Positions 54,848 to 64,000 of a DNA stretch of 64,000 nt are shown here, piece after piece. The DNA lies in assembly GCA_905147135.1 (NCBI GenBank), contig LR990049.1, positions 18,307,428 to 18,371,427 on the forward strand, written 5' to 3'. The DNA comes from Blastobasis lacticolella (taxonomy: Eukaryota > Arthropoda > Insecta > Lepidoptera > Blastobasidae). A program made the translations under genes and the position numbers. The notes under the pieces were generated by a model. That model did not search any database. It had not been told where the DNA came from and worked only from the letters and a program-made list of their open reading frames with translations. The first letter of the stretch is position 1. Every line of letters begins with the position of its first letter.

Positions 54848-55701
54848 TTTAGTAAAGTAAAATAACAAATAGATACGTCTTGAAGCACATATCGATTGTA
54901 AACGTATGTGTCAGTCTACTTTGTCACCAACGTGGAACTAACATAAATATGCAACCAATAGTAACTGATATAATTTACTAGTTAATAGCTCACTATTTCA
55001 CATTGTATTGTATTGGCATTTGTCATCGTAGTCTAACTAGATTTTGCCTTAGTAGTAGGTACTTTAAATAGGTGACTAACAGAGGCTGTCGATTTGACTA
55101 GGAGCAATAGAGATAGTTTTATATAAGTTTTGGTATCCTTCTTTGTTCAACAATTGTCATCATCATCATCCCATCTCGGTCAATTCCGGTTTCTGCTAGG
55201 GTGGGTCCGTTTTCCTGCTCTTTTTTTTCACTTCGTCATCCTAGTGTCGTAAACCGACTCTCGTAACTGATTCAGCTATCTCAATTCTTCACATAAGGTT
55301 AAGGCATTCAGTCATTTCCCATTATTATTTTATTTAATCAATCATTAAGCAATTTAAATACATGTCACGTTTAAGAGAGGTAGGGCATAGCGAGGTATCT
55401 CGTTCGAATTGGAGCCGCCCGACTGGGGAAGTACCTCCACCTTACAGAATATCGCAGCTAAATAATACTCTTTTAAATAGTATTGTGTTTCTGCCGGTGA
55501 GTAAGGTTTCCAGTGCTCCATGGGGTGGGGATTTGGGGAACCGTGGCTTTGGCAGTGGAGTGGCATTTGCTTTTTGCTGCCAGAGCAACGTGTTATAGAG
55601 GTGGGCAACGCATTAGCGATACTCTTGGTGTTGCTAATGTCTATAGGCAGTGGTGACCACTTTCCATCAGGTGGCCCGCTTGCCTGTTTGCCTACGGTAT
55701 G

Positions 55702-55733
<32 letters not shown>

Positions 55734-56670
55734 CGTTAAAATAATGGTAACAAAAATATTTCACAATCATGCTTCGTTAAAATGAAGGTATTTAATTCAG
55801 TCATTTTAGTTTTAAGACTAGATTAGACTACCATTGATTGGAGTTTTTCGCGGAGATTCTAATACTCCGTTAGCGTCAGCCAAATCTTGCAACCATAGCA
55901 TCTAAATTCAAAACTAAGGCCTTATTATGCTTTTATTTGTAAATACTAAGCGTAAATGCTTATTTTCGCATAACAGGCGACGATGGCCGTGAACGTTCGC
56001 CATGTGGCCCAAGCTGCGGTGATACAGGATTTAGATTTAATATAATAACTAGAAGCGGATATTAGGAGCGATGGGCCAGTAAAGTTCTCGAATGGCGACC
56101 ACGTACCGGAACGTACCGAAAGACTCAGCATGGGTAGACCCACAAGGTGGATCGACTGACAACTTGGTAAATATCACAGGTACCAACTGAATACACAAGG
56201 CACAGCACCAGCCTTTGTGCTTCGTGGAGATCTCTGGGAGACCTATGCCAAGCAGTGGACGTCTTTCGGTTGATCTCCCGAATAGTACAGCTCAAATCCG
56301 AGATTCTGACATGTGTTTTAATGATTGCGCTTTATCGATAACGAAGTCGCCCAGGTTGGTCCAGAACAAGAAGGATGTAAATTGCAAGTCATTTTCCAAA
56401 TAAGAATAAAGCCTCAATAACGTTTACCTACTTTTGCCCACGAATTTGTCCGACGTTGCAGCTAAGTATTTTAGAAGAGATGCCCTACATATCTTGCGTT
56501 TTCAAACCGACAACGTTGTTGTACAATTCAAAATATTAATTATTAAATTTATTGTCGCGCATTTCTAGCATGTTCAAAGATAACCTTGCTTTGCTTTGAA
56601 GTTATTTTTCTACATTGCTTGCTTCTAGCTTGGAAAAAAACGATTATATTTTATATTTCACTTTTATGTA
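54848..56670. repeat. Intergenic B-C: SINE-3 and LINE fragments, no gene
   Basis: 55362-55735 is a SINE-3 copy on + ('tctgccggtgagtaagg' ... 'ccactttccatcaggtgg') with a poly(A) run of about 28 at 55706-55733. 56078-56283 is an RTE-like LINE 3' fragment (+) with diverged 'caaggtggatcgactgac' and 'ctatgccaagcagtgg'. The B and C start codons are divergent across this 1.8 kb, so both promoters would lie here. No promoter motif is obvious. Confidence 0.55.
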
Positions 56671-58067
56671 ATGAAAACGCAGCGAATGTGGTTGTTGGTG
56701 TCGTCTGTCTTATTATGAGCCTGATCCACATGACCCATTAAGAAAAGAACGGAGTTCTGCCTTTCGTGCTACCGATAATGCTGAAAATATGAAATTATGA
56801 AAACTGTCGTAATTTTTGATATGTGATGGGTGCACATTTGATATGAAGTAATGAGTGAGTGCGCGTGGAGGGCCCTAAGTTGTTTCGTTTTTTGTTGAAT
56901 AAAAATGATAATTATCTCTTTAACGAAACGAGAATGAAAACGGATTGTATAACTTGATTTCATTTGCTATTTTGGCGGTGGGAGCCCCCGACCCTGGCCT
57001 GAATTTCTCTTCAAAATTTTTTTTTTTCGGGAAGTAAAGAAGAGTTTTACTTAGTTTAAGAGATAACGTGTTTTTGCTTACACACATTTGGGGGCCCCTA
57101 TAGCCCCCGGGGGCCCACTATAATTGATACGGCAGATACGGCGGTAGCTACGCCCCTGGCCGCCATGTACCTTAGTTGAGCACTAACCCATACTCTTACG
57201 GTAAGGGAAAAAAACATCGTGATGAAACCTGCACATTCAGACAACTCCACCATGGTCCATAATCCAATATGGTCAAGTTCCCCTGTTAACAGTGTAGGTC
57301 ACGGAGGTCAGATGACAATCGCTCTACTCCAGGCGGAGCCATTAAGTTGTTTATAAATTTATATTTAGTTTCGTCTCAACTACCAATGGCTTGTCACATG
57401 AGCATGGGGCGTCAGAATCCCAACCATATAAATACTATAAGCACAAACACCACACTTAACCCAGACCGCAGTTAGACCTCATTCATATTGTTCACAGGTG
57501 GTCCCATGGGGTTTTCGCAAGGCCTTACAATGGGTGAAGAACTCCTACAACAACCCCAGAGTCCTGGTGACGGAGAACGGTTTGTCTACGCATCCAGGAC
57601 TACAGGACACCAAGAGAATATGCTATTTAGCGAGCTACTTGAGAGCCATGCTGGACGCGATTACCAAGGACCACTGCAACGTCTTCGGCTATCACTGGAG
57701 TTTGATGGACAACTTTGAATGGTCGAATGGCTATACGTGAGTCCTTTTTTATTTTAATTTGCACACCTCTTCCACTACTGTCACAGGGCCCGACCCAAGT
57801 TTCCATACAGCTTGACGCTGTGCTCCCTGCATCCATCGGCCCTTCAACCATCCACTCTCGGAAGCGTGTCAAGCAACGCCTAGATGGCCCATCGAACTAC
57901 ACTTTCAAAGAAAATCTTTATCAGAAAATCAACAAATCCTTCTGTCCAGGGAGCGCTTCGGGCTGTACGAGGTGGACTACCAGTCTCCGGAGCGCACGCG
58001 CACGCCGCGGCTCTCCGCGCACTACTACGCCACCATCGCCAAGACCGGATGCATGCCAGATTACTAA
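56671..58067 (+). pseudogene. GH1 unit C: gutted paralogue (exon 1 relic plus exons 8-9)
   Basis: Exon 1 relic 56671-56717 encodes MKTQRMWLLVSSVLL, clearly homologous to the exon 1 of B and D, but the donor is destroyed (TGAGCC instead of TTGTAAGT), giving an immediate stop. Exons 2-7 (about 1.05 kb of coding sequence) are absent. Exon 8 (57498-57736) keeps its acceptor, [12 protein letters not shown], nucleophile motif VTENG and donor GTGAGT, but lacks one codon in the FGYAHWS segment (3-nt deletion). Exon 9 (57950-58067) is intact to CMPDY-stop, followed by AATAAA at about 58093. Only 780 bp separate exon 1 from exon 8, including a SINE-1 piece at 57170-57335. Without exons 2-7 the acid/base Glu is missing, so the locus cannot make an active enzyme. 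An internal deletion by recombination is the simplest explanation. Confidence 0.85.
57170..57335 (+). mobile_element. SINE-1 fragment at the deletion interval of unit C
   Basis: 'acgg taaggg' style block, 'catcgtgatgaaacctgcac', 'caagttcccctgttaacagtg' and 'cacggaggtcagatgacaat' are in family order on +. It lies between the exon 1 relic and exon 8, a plausible recombination substrate for the loss of exons 2-7. Confidence 0.6.
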
Positions 58068-58159
58068 TATAAATTTAGCAAAATACTTTTGTAAATAAAC
58101 TGTAGAAATTGTAAAGAATATTTTTATTTACCTTTTTGTTGTATCAAACTTTTTTTATA

Positions 58160-58545
58160 TTATACTAGCCAGGCATTTGACCGCCATCTCACCTTGTGGT
58201 AGGTAAGTGACGATGAGATCGAAGATGTAGCATGCCTGTCTAGAAACAGCCTATTCATCCTAGCCTTGAAGGCGTCCAGATTATAATGTTCAGGTAACAT
58301 ACTCGCAGGCAACGTATTCCATCCCTCGGACAAAGACATGTGACTCGGCGCTCAGTGACAGGACAGCACGGCGAGAGAATGTAACCCAAAAGCAAGGCCT
58401 TTTTATCAGAATACTTCTTTGCATTAAGTAAGACAATAAGTTGACTTTTATGTTTACTCGTCCACAAAACTCCCTTGCCGTGTGCCGTCTCGCCAATGGC
58501 CTTCGACGTGTGGCCAATACTAACATTCAGTCAGTATAACAAATG
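58160..58545 (-). mobile_element. LINE reverse transcriptase C-terminal remnant
   Basis: On minus it encodes pieces such as WNTLPASMLPEHYNLDAFKAR and NRLFLDRHATSSISSSLTY, typical of the C-terminal end of CR1/jockey-like RTs, and a shared 3' end 'gatgagatcgaagatgtagcatgc' (inverse). Frames are broken. A related remnant is at 16060-16220. Confidence 0.5.
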
Positions 58546-59184
58546 TCTGTCATGTCACCTCCACTAGACCCGAGCACGGGCAGGCAACACTTTCGAGAGT
58601 AGGTCTATGGAAATTGGGTTTTTTAATTTAACATTTAGTTAGGCACAGTCAACAGCATATACCTACCCAAAACCAGTATAAGATGGGCTAGCATCTCTAT
58701 AGTGAATGGTCAAACGGGGACAGTGCGGCACTCTGGCGAATATATTATAGAACCTATGTATATAAAGTATTCGAAAAGAATGAAAAAAATTAAATATTTA
58801 CGTGTCTATTTGTTATGCAAAATATAAACAGAAAATAGATGAAGTTGACTTGATAAAATAGCAAGATCTTGACCGTACCTCAGCTCTGGCTGGTAGTAAA
58901 ACCAACTGCCGCTGTTATTCTGGCATGGCCATCACATATCTACCTACTCATTTTATGAATAACAAAGCGGAATTATTTCTGTTAACTAGGTATCTTATTT
59001 ATTTATTTATTTAACAATTTATTGCACACAATATAAAGTATACAGAAATTACAAAATTAAGTATTATTTACAAATATTTTAGTTATACGAAGTAGGTGAC
59101 AAAGTAGACAGCAAAGGCGTTGCCAAACAGTGGTTGCTTCTCGCCTGAAGAAGACGTATCTATTTTTTATTATACATTTCTAAA
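58546..59184. other. Intergenic C-D; LINE tail remnant
   Basis: 58990-59075 starts with a (TTTA)n run and 'acaatttattgcacacaata', the inverted 3' tail of a LINE. The promoter of unit D should be just upstream of 59185, but no clear TATA box is seen. Confidence 0.4.
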
Positions 59185-60440
59185 ATGAAGAGACAGCGGG
59201 TGTATGTGTCAGTGTCGTCTGTTTTATTATTGTAAGTTTAATAGATTTAATTAAATATGCCCCGAACTGACCAAAAACACTCCGCCGCCATCGTAGCTAC
59301 TTCCGCAATGGAGGAACTGTAACACTTTGTTATATCACAATTTCTTCTCATACATTGTACATGTAAAATACCGACAGATGCACAATCCTACCGGCCTAAA
59401 AATATATATATTTCGTTATTGAATTGGATATTACATATCTAATAATCAATCCTCAAAAGGACTTATTTTTATTGTACTGCGGGGCTGCAGGCACAATTTG
59501 TTCATGTTTGCTTGTAAAAAAGACCTGTCTTGACTCGGGGTAGCCTAACTAAAGTGTTAGTTTTCAATCGAATTGCGTACTTTCTTGATGTGCATGTAAT
59601 ATTTAGGTTGGCAGTGTCGTCCGTGAAGACGCAAGATTGCTTCCCGAAGGGCTTCAAGTTCGGAGTGGCGACGGCGTCCTATCAGGTCGAGGGCGCTTGG
59701 AACGAAAGCGGTGAGTCTTGGAGTATGTAGTATTCAGTCACCTGCATACAGGCCATTGAAGGTTATACATAGGCATATAAAGATAAGGTAGGTAGGCTAA
59801 ATTACTGACATTGCAAGCAAGACTAGATACTGCTGGTATGGTAGATATTTTGTATTTACTTGATAACGGTAGCCCGACGACACGACATGACGGTAGCGGT
59901 GACAATAGGTGAGGTGACCCATGGCGAAGTAATTTTACTTACTCGTATATTAACAATATAAAGAACGCCTCCCAGTACTTACCTATACTTAGATACTTAT
60001 TTGAGACCAGTTCGCTTTCGGTGTTAGCAATGTAATTTTGAAAAATGTATTGAAATTTTCACTGCGAAAATTAAAATTAAATACCAATCCACTCCAGGCA
60101 AGTTGTTTGAAAAATCGATTTACGTTAGTAGTACAGATATTTTATGTTCAGGGCATTACGCTGAATACGTTATCGTCGATGAACCAACGTTGCAGCGCCA
60201 GATCCTACTGCCCTTTTCTAATGGACAAATATGATTTTCGACAAATCGTCACACTCCGTGTTGATAATTTAATTGATCTGTGGGTGATCCATTGTAGGTC
60301 CCTAACTCATCCACCGTTTACAAGATAACTCTATTACTACCCAGGCAAAGGCGAGAGTATATGGGACCACATCACTCATGAGCACCCAGAGTGGATTTTA
60401 GACCACTCCAACGGAGACGTGGCGGACGACTCCTGTATCG
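59185..60440 (+). pseudogene. GH1 unit D: 5' exons, interrupted in exon 3 by a gypsy element
   Basis: Exon 1 59185-59231 ([15 protein letters not shown], 47 nt as in B), exon 2 59607-59710 (104 nt as in B; CFPKGFKFGVATASYQVEGAWNES), exon 3 from 60345 (acceptor 'ctacccag'; [19 protein letters not shown], then [11 protein letters not shown]). Splice sites are all good and coding is intact to about 60435, but only 96 of the 193 nt of exon 3 are present before the LTR boundary at 60441. The rest of the gene may continue beyond the window on the far side of the element. As it stands the frame runs into the LTR and stops within a few codons. The damage looks recent since the remaining exons show no other lesions. 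Confidence 0.85.
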
Positions 60441-63400
60441 TGTTACAAAACAGTTAAATAAAACATTATAAATTGTAAAACTTGTGTATTCAATTTTAGA
60501 TCAGTCCGTTACAAAAGTGACAGCCCCAACGCTTCGGTCACGTGGTCCGAGACCGTTCAAAAACCTCTTACTCGTATTAAACTTATGCCACATCTTCCCC
60601 CTCATGCGATAAGTCTGTAACATAGTCTTTAAGATATGCTGGAGGCTTTATAAAACGTTTTGGCCTACGTTCACAGTTTCTCAAAGGTTCAGGATCCTTA
60701 CTCAGTTCTGAATCCAAAAGTGACTCCTGAAAGCCCCCATCCTCAAAGGGAATGGTACATTGTCTAGGCAACATAATAGGAACATCTGATGGCTTGGAAG
60801 TCGCTGATGGCTTCAACTGTGAAGAGTTTCTCCTTAATATAGAACCCTGTTTATCTCGGATCAAGTAAGACCTAGGTGAACCGTCAAGGTCCACTATTTT
60901 GGCTGGTAACCACACATTTTCTTTGCGATACACAACATCTTGCCCTTTTTCCAAGGTATAGTTGTAATGTCTGGCAGTCTTATCATAATTATTTTTATTT
61001 AAAATATTTCTTTTTTCTTGATACTTGTTAAAATCAGTTACTACTTTTGGAGCAAGCAAAATGTTGTGTATTGGCAATATAGATTTAGTCAAACGACTAA
61101 ACAACAATTGAGATGGAGAATATGGTGAAGCTAACACTGGGCTATTTCTATATTCTAACATAATTAAGTCTATGTCTAAATTCTCATCCTTGCATTTTCT
61201 TAACATATTTTTAGCTATACCAACATATTTTTCAACAAATCCATTTGACTTTGGATACAGAGGGCTAGATGTAATAATAGAAAATTTATACAGCTTTGCA
61301 AAGTTTTTAAATTCAATAGAGTTGAATGGCATGTTGTCAGCTCTGAGAATGCTTGGTATACCATGAGTAGCAAATAATGGTTTTAATACTTTTATAACAT
61401 TTGTAGCAGTCATGGAATTAACCTTTATTAGATCAAACCATTTGGTATAGTAGTCCGCCACTACTAGATAGTTTTCATTACCATAATTTAGAAAGTCACA
61501 CCCCACTTTATTATAAGGGAGGGATGGCGTAGTTTCATCTAATAATAAGGATTCCTTTACTTTCTTAGCACTGTATTTTTCACATAAACGACACTTACTT
61601 AAAGTATCCATTATATTGCTTTTCATGCCAGGCCAGAAGAATAGTGATTTGGCTCTACCTAGTGTTTTAGTTATGCCAAAATGTGAAGAGTGTATTTTTT
61701 CCATGACAGCTTTCTCAAGAGATGAGGGAACTATAATCCTGTGATCTAAATACACAATATCATTTTCAACTACAATATTATTTTTAAATTTCCAATAAGG
61801 TTTGACAAAATCTGCAACTTTATCAATATTCGTAGGCCATCCATTATTATAATATTCTATTAGCTTGGATAGTGTTGCATCTTTACCTGAGGCTTTAGTA
61901 ATCTCTATGAGAAAGCTGTCATTCACATTCACAGTATGAACGACACAGTCCAACGACTGTTCAAGTGTACTAGTCTCAGCTTTTGATGAAGCTCTGCTAA
62001 TAGCATCTGCTATCAGCATTTGTGAACCCTTTACATACTGTACATCAATGTCATATAAATGAAGTTTTATTCTAATCTTACGCAATCTTTGAGATGCAAT
62101 TGAATACATTTCTTTTTTCATCAATGCAACCAGTGGTTGGTGATCTGTTTGGACTACGGTATGCCTGCCATATATATAATAATGGAATTTTTTACAAGCA
62201 AATAGAATGGCTAAAAATTCCTTGTCAATTTGACCGTACTCACATTCAGTTTTACTAAGACTTTTAGATGCAAATGCAACGGGTTGTTTATATTGCATCA
62301 AAACACAACCAATTGCATTTTTGGAACTGTCTGTCTGAATAGTTAATGGTTGCTTGGGATCAAAATTTCTTAACACAGGTGGACTCACAAGAATGTTTTT
62401 TATTTCCTCAATACACTTTTCATGAGCCTTACCCCACTGAAACACAACATCTTTCTTTAAAAGTTCTCGTAGGGGGCTTGTTAACTCTGACAATCTTGGG
62501 ATATAATCTCTCATATAATTTATCATACCCAAAAACCTTTGTAGACTTTGCTTATCTGAGGGTGAATCATAATCCATTATAGTTTTAATCTTACTCTTGT
62601 CAGGCATCAAGCAACCACCAATTATCTCATGACCAAAATACTTTACTATTTCAGGGAGATACTGAAATTTTTTTAAGTTAAATTTTATGTTTATGTCTCG
62701 TGCTCTCATTAACACTTTCTCTAAAGCCACATCATGTTCCTCTTGTGTTTTGCCATATATTAGGAAATCATCAATGTAAATAAATGTATTTTCAATCTCT
62801 TTAAAACAATTTTCACAGAGTTCTTGAAATATTTCAGCAGATATGTCTAATCCAAATGGCAAAACGTTAAAATTGTATGTACCAAAAACTGTTGAGAAAG
62901 TACAGATCTGTCTACTAGTTTCAGAAAGACCAATTTGCCAAAAAGACTCTTTTAAATCTAGAACTGAGAAATACTTTGCCCCAGAAATTTTAGATTTAAG
63001 GTCATTTATAGTTGGTATCTCAAAATATTTCTTAAGAATACATTTGTTTAGATCCCTAGGGTCTAAGCACACACGAATTGCATTTTGGTCTTTCTCAACT
63101 ATTACAATTCTATTGATCCATTCTGTAGCTTTATCCATTTTTGAAATAACACCTTTTTGACATAATCTATCAAGTTCAGACTTAAGCTTCTCTTTTAGTT
63201 TTAGAGGGACACGATGAGGTGGCTTTGAGATTGGTACAGACCCCTGTTTTAAAAGTATCTGGCACTCACCAGGAAATCTCCCCGTACCAGTAAATACATC
63301 ATTATACTTCAAGACTAATTCTCTTTTCCTTGGATTATCTGCAACAATGTCATTAGCCAATAAGTCAACTTCATTAACATGTTTCCTTACAACTAAACCT

Positions 63401-64000
63401 AGCATTGTACAGGTGTCTCTGCCAAGGGTTGGTTGAAACTGAGAGTCTGTTACAACAAATTCTATAAAGTAACATTTATTTATTAATTTGACTTCCAACA
63501 ATACAGAGCCATATACTTTAATACCTGTCTTGTTGTAAGCATATAGGTTACTTTTACAACATTCCAACTGCAAGTTTTTCCTTTGTTTAAGTATTTGATA
63601 AATGCTTAAAGGAATTAAATTAACATCTGAACCTGAGTCTAGCTTAAACCTGACACTTTTGGTGTCTTCTATTAATAATGCTTGTGTCCATTCTATAGAA
63701 CATACCTTCTGAACACTGCCACAGTAGAATTCACCATCACTATCTTCCTGGCTTTGTAGATTACTATCTGCAATAGCTTTCACAAATCTGCTACGGCACA
63801 CTGAAGCAAAATGGTTGTATCGGTTGCATTTGGTACATAATTTACCTCGAGCTGGACATAGTTCAATTTTCCTTTCGTGCTGTCCTCCACACCATTTGCA
63901 CTTTATTACCATGTTATTATGTACCATGTTAGGTTTACTAGGTCTACTTTTTTCAACCACCCTGTCAACCTTATTGACTGTGCCCTGAACCTCTGCAGCT
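60441..64000 (-). mobile_element. Ty3/gypsy LTR retrotransposon, 3' part (continues past window)
   Basis: Minus-strand element. Its 3' end is at 60441: the LTR ends ...TTGTAACA (minus). A purine run GAGGGGGAAGA on minus (about 60594-60604) is a good polypurine tract, and TGTGGCA immediately after it is the likely LTR start, giving a short LTR of about 153 bp (60441-60593) that would overlap the end of the pol frame. The 5' LTR and most of gag lie outside the window, so target duplication and LTR identity cannot be tested here. Confidence 0.8.
60583..64000 (-). CDS. Gypsy gag-pol polyprotein (partial, 5' end beyond window)
   Basis: Open from the window edge to the stop at 60583, at least 1139 codons without a stop. 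In order (residues counted from 63960): CCHC-type zinc knuckles near 19-55 (C-x2-C...; LCTKCNRYNHFASVC); aspartic protease FKLDSGSDVNLIPLS ~100-115; reverse transcriptase with LDLKESFWQI and catalytic YIDD ~392; RNase H beginning TIQTDSSKNAIGCVL; integrase zinc region (HSSHFGITKT ... CRLC), then core Asp in GCDF, Asp in LRADN and Glu in FVEK. The gag-pol order RT-RNase H-integrase defines Ty3/gypsy; PFGLDISAEIFQ suggests the K02A2.6/mag-like group. No env is visible downstream of pol. It appears coding-competent over the visible part. Confidence 0.92.
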   Translation of the reverse strand, partial: AAEVQGTVNKVDRVVEKSRPSKPNMVHNNMVIKCKWCGGQHERKIELCPARGKLCTKCNRYNHFASVCRSRFVKAIADSNLQSQEDSDGEFYCGSVQKVCSIEWTQALLIEDTKSVRFKLDSGSDVNLIPLSIYQILKQRKNLQLECCKSNLYAYNKTGIKVYGSVLLEVKLINKCYFIEFVVTDSQFQPTLGRDTCTMLGLVVRKHVNEVDLLANDIVADNPRKRELVLKYNDVFTGTGRFPGECQILLKQGSVPISKPPHRVPLKLKEKLKSELDRLCQKGVISKMDKATEWINRIVIVEKDQNAIRVCLDPRDLNKCILKKYFEIPTINDLKSKISGAKYFSVLDLKESFWQIGLSETSRQICTFSTVFGTYNFNVLPFGLDISAEIFQELCENCFKEIENTFIYIDDFLIYGKTQEEHDVALEKVLMRARDINIKFNLKKFQYLPEIVKYFGHEIIGGCLMPDKSKIKTIMDYDSPSDKQSLQRFLGMINYMRDYIPRLSELTSPLRELLKKDVVFQWGKAHEKCIEEIKNILVSPPVLRNFDPKQPLTIQTDSSKNAIGCVLMQYKQPVAFASKSLSKTECEYGQIDKEFLAILFACKKFHYYIYGRHTVVQTDHQPLVALMKKEMYSIASQRLRKIRIKLHLYDIDVQYVKGSQMLIADAISRASSKAETSTLEQSLDCVVHTVNVNDSFLIEITKASGKDATLSKLIEYYNNGWPTNIDKVADFVKPYWKFKNNIVVENDIVYLDHRIIVPSSLEKAVMEKIHSSHFGITKTLGRAKSLFFWPGMKSNIMDTLSKCRLCEKYSAKKVKESLLLDETTPSLPYNKVGCDFLNYGNENYLVVADYYTKWFDLIKVNSMTATNVIKVLKPLFATHGIPSILRADNMPFNSIEFKNFAKLYKFSIITSSPLYPKSNGFVEKYVGIAKNMLRKCKDENLDIDLIMLEYRNSPVLASPYSPSQLLFSRLTKSILPIHNILLAPKVVTDFNKYQEKRNILNKNNYDKTARHYNYTLEKGQDVVYRKENVWLPAKIVDLDGSPRSYLIRDKQGSILRRNSSQLKPSATSKPSDVPIMLPRQCTIPFEDGGFQESLLDSELSKDPEPLRNCERRPKRFIKPPAYLKDYVTDLSHEGEDVA

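Noticed and set aside
1..64000. CRISPR arrays, operons or bacterial-type features
   Set aside because: None found; the window has spliced genes and eukaryotic retroelements.

Overview
The window is AT-rich eukaryotic DNA from an insect, almost certainly a lepidopteran (moth or butterfly). The evidence is split genes with GT-AG introns, lepidopteran-style glycoside hydrolase family 1 (GH1) genes, small heat-shock proteins, a MADF-BESS gene, very dense SINE/LINE/MITE debris, and an insect-telomere-like (AACCT)n tail on one LINE. There is no operon structure. All exon models below were assembled by eye from splice sites, reading phase and similarity between paralogues.

Layout. 1-12.7 kb: no gene I can support, only dispersed repeats. 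12.8-13.5 kb (-): a secreted alpha-crystallin-like protein. 14.99-15.88 kb: three nested non-autonomous DNA transposons. 19.6-21.4 kb (+): a two-exon MADF-BESS gene with a SINE in its intron. 23.1-24.4 kb (+): an intact Tc1/mariner-type transposase-derived gene that has lost two of its three catalytic acids, so probably domesticated. 25.9-27.4 kb (+): a 5'-truncated LINE. 29.5-30.1 kb (-): a heat-inducible-type small HSP with TATA box and heat-shock elements. 30.65-30.78 kb (+): a THAP zinc-finger fragment.

31.2-60.4 kb is a GH1 beta-glucosidase/myrosinase-like cluster of four units. Units A (31232-40482, 523 aa) and B (43919-54847, 495 aa) lie in tandem on the minus strand. Both are nine-exon genes and appear intact, with both catalytic glutamates. 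Unit C (56671-58067, +) keeps only a decayed exon 1 and exons 8-9. Unit D (59185-60440, +) has exons 1-2 and half of exon 3, and then a Ty3/gypsy element (60441 to the window end, minus strand) interrupts it. B and C are head to head. Intron 5 of B carries a full-length 6.1 kb non-LTR retrotransposon with two open ORFs, inserted into a SINE and flanked by a perfect 13-bp target-site duplication.

Taken together, the window shows a gene family expanding by tandem and inverted duplication while transposons interrupt or trim some copies. The two intact GH1 proteins probably hydrolyse plant beta-glucosides in the secretory pathway or gut lumen; this follows from family membership, and the substrate cannot be read from the sequence.
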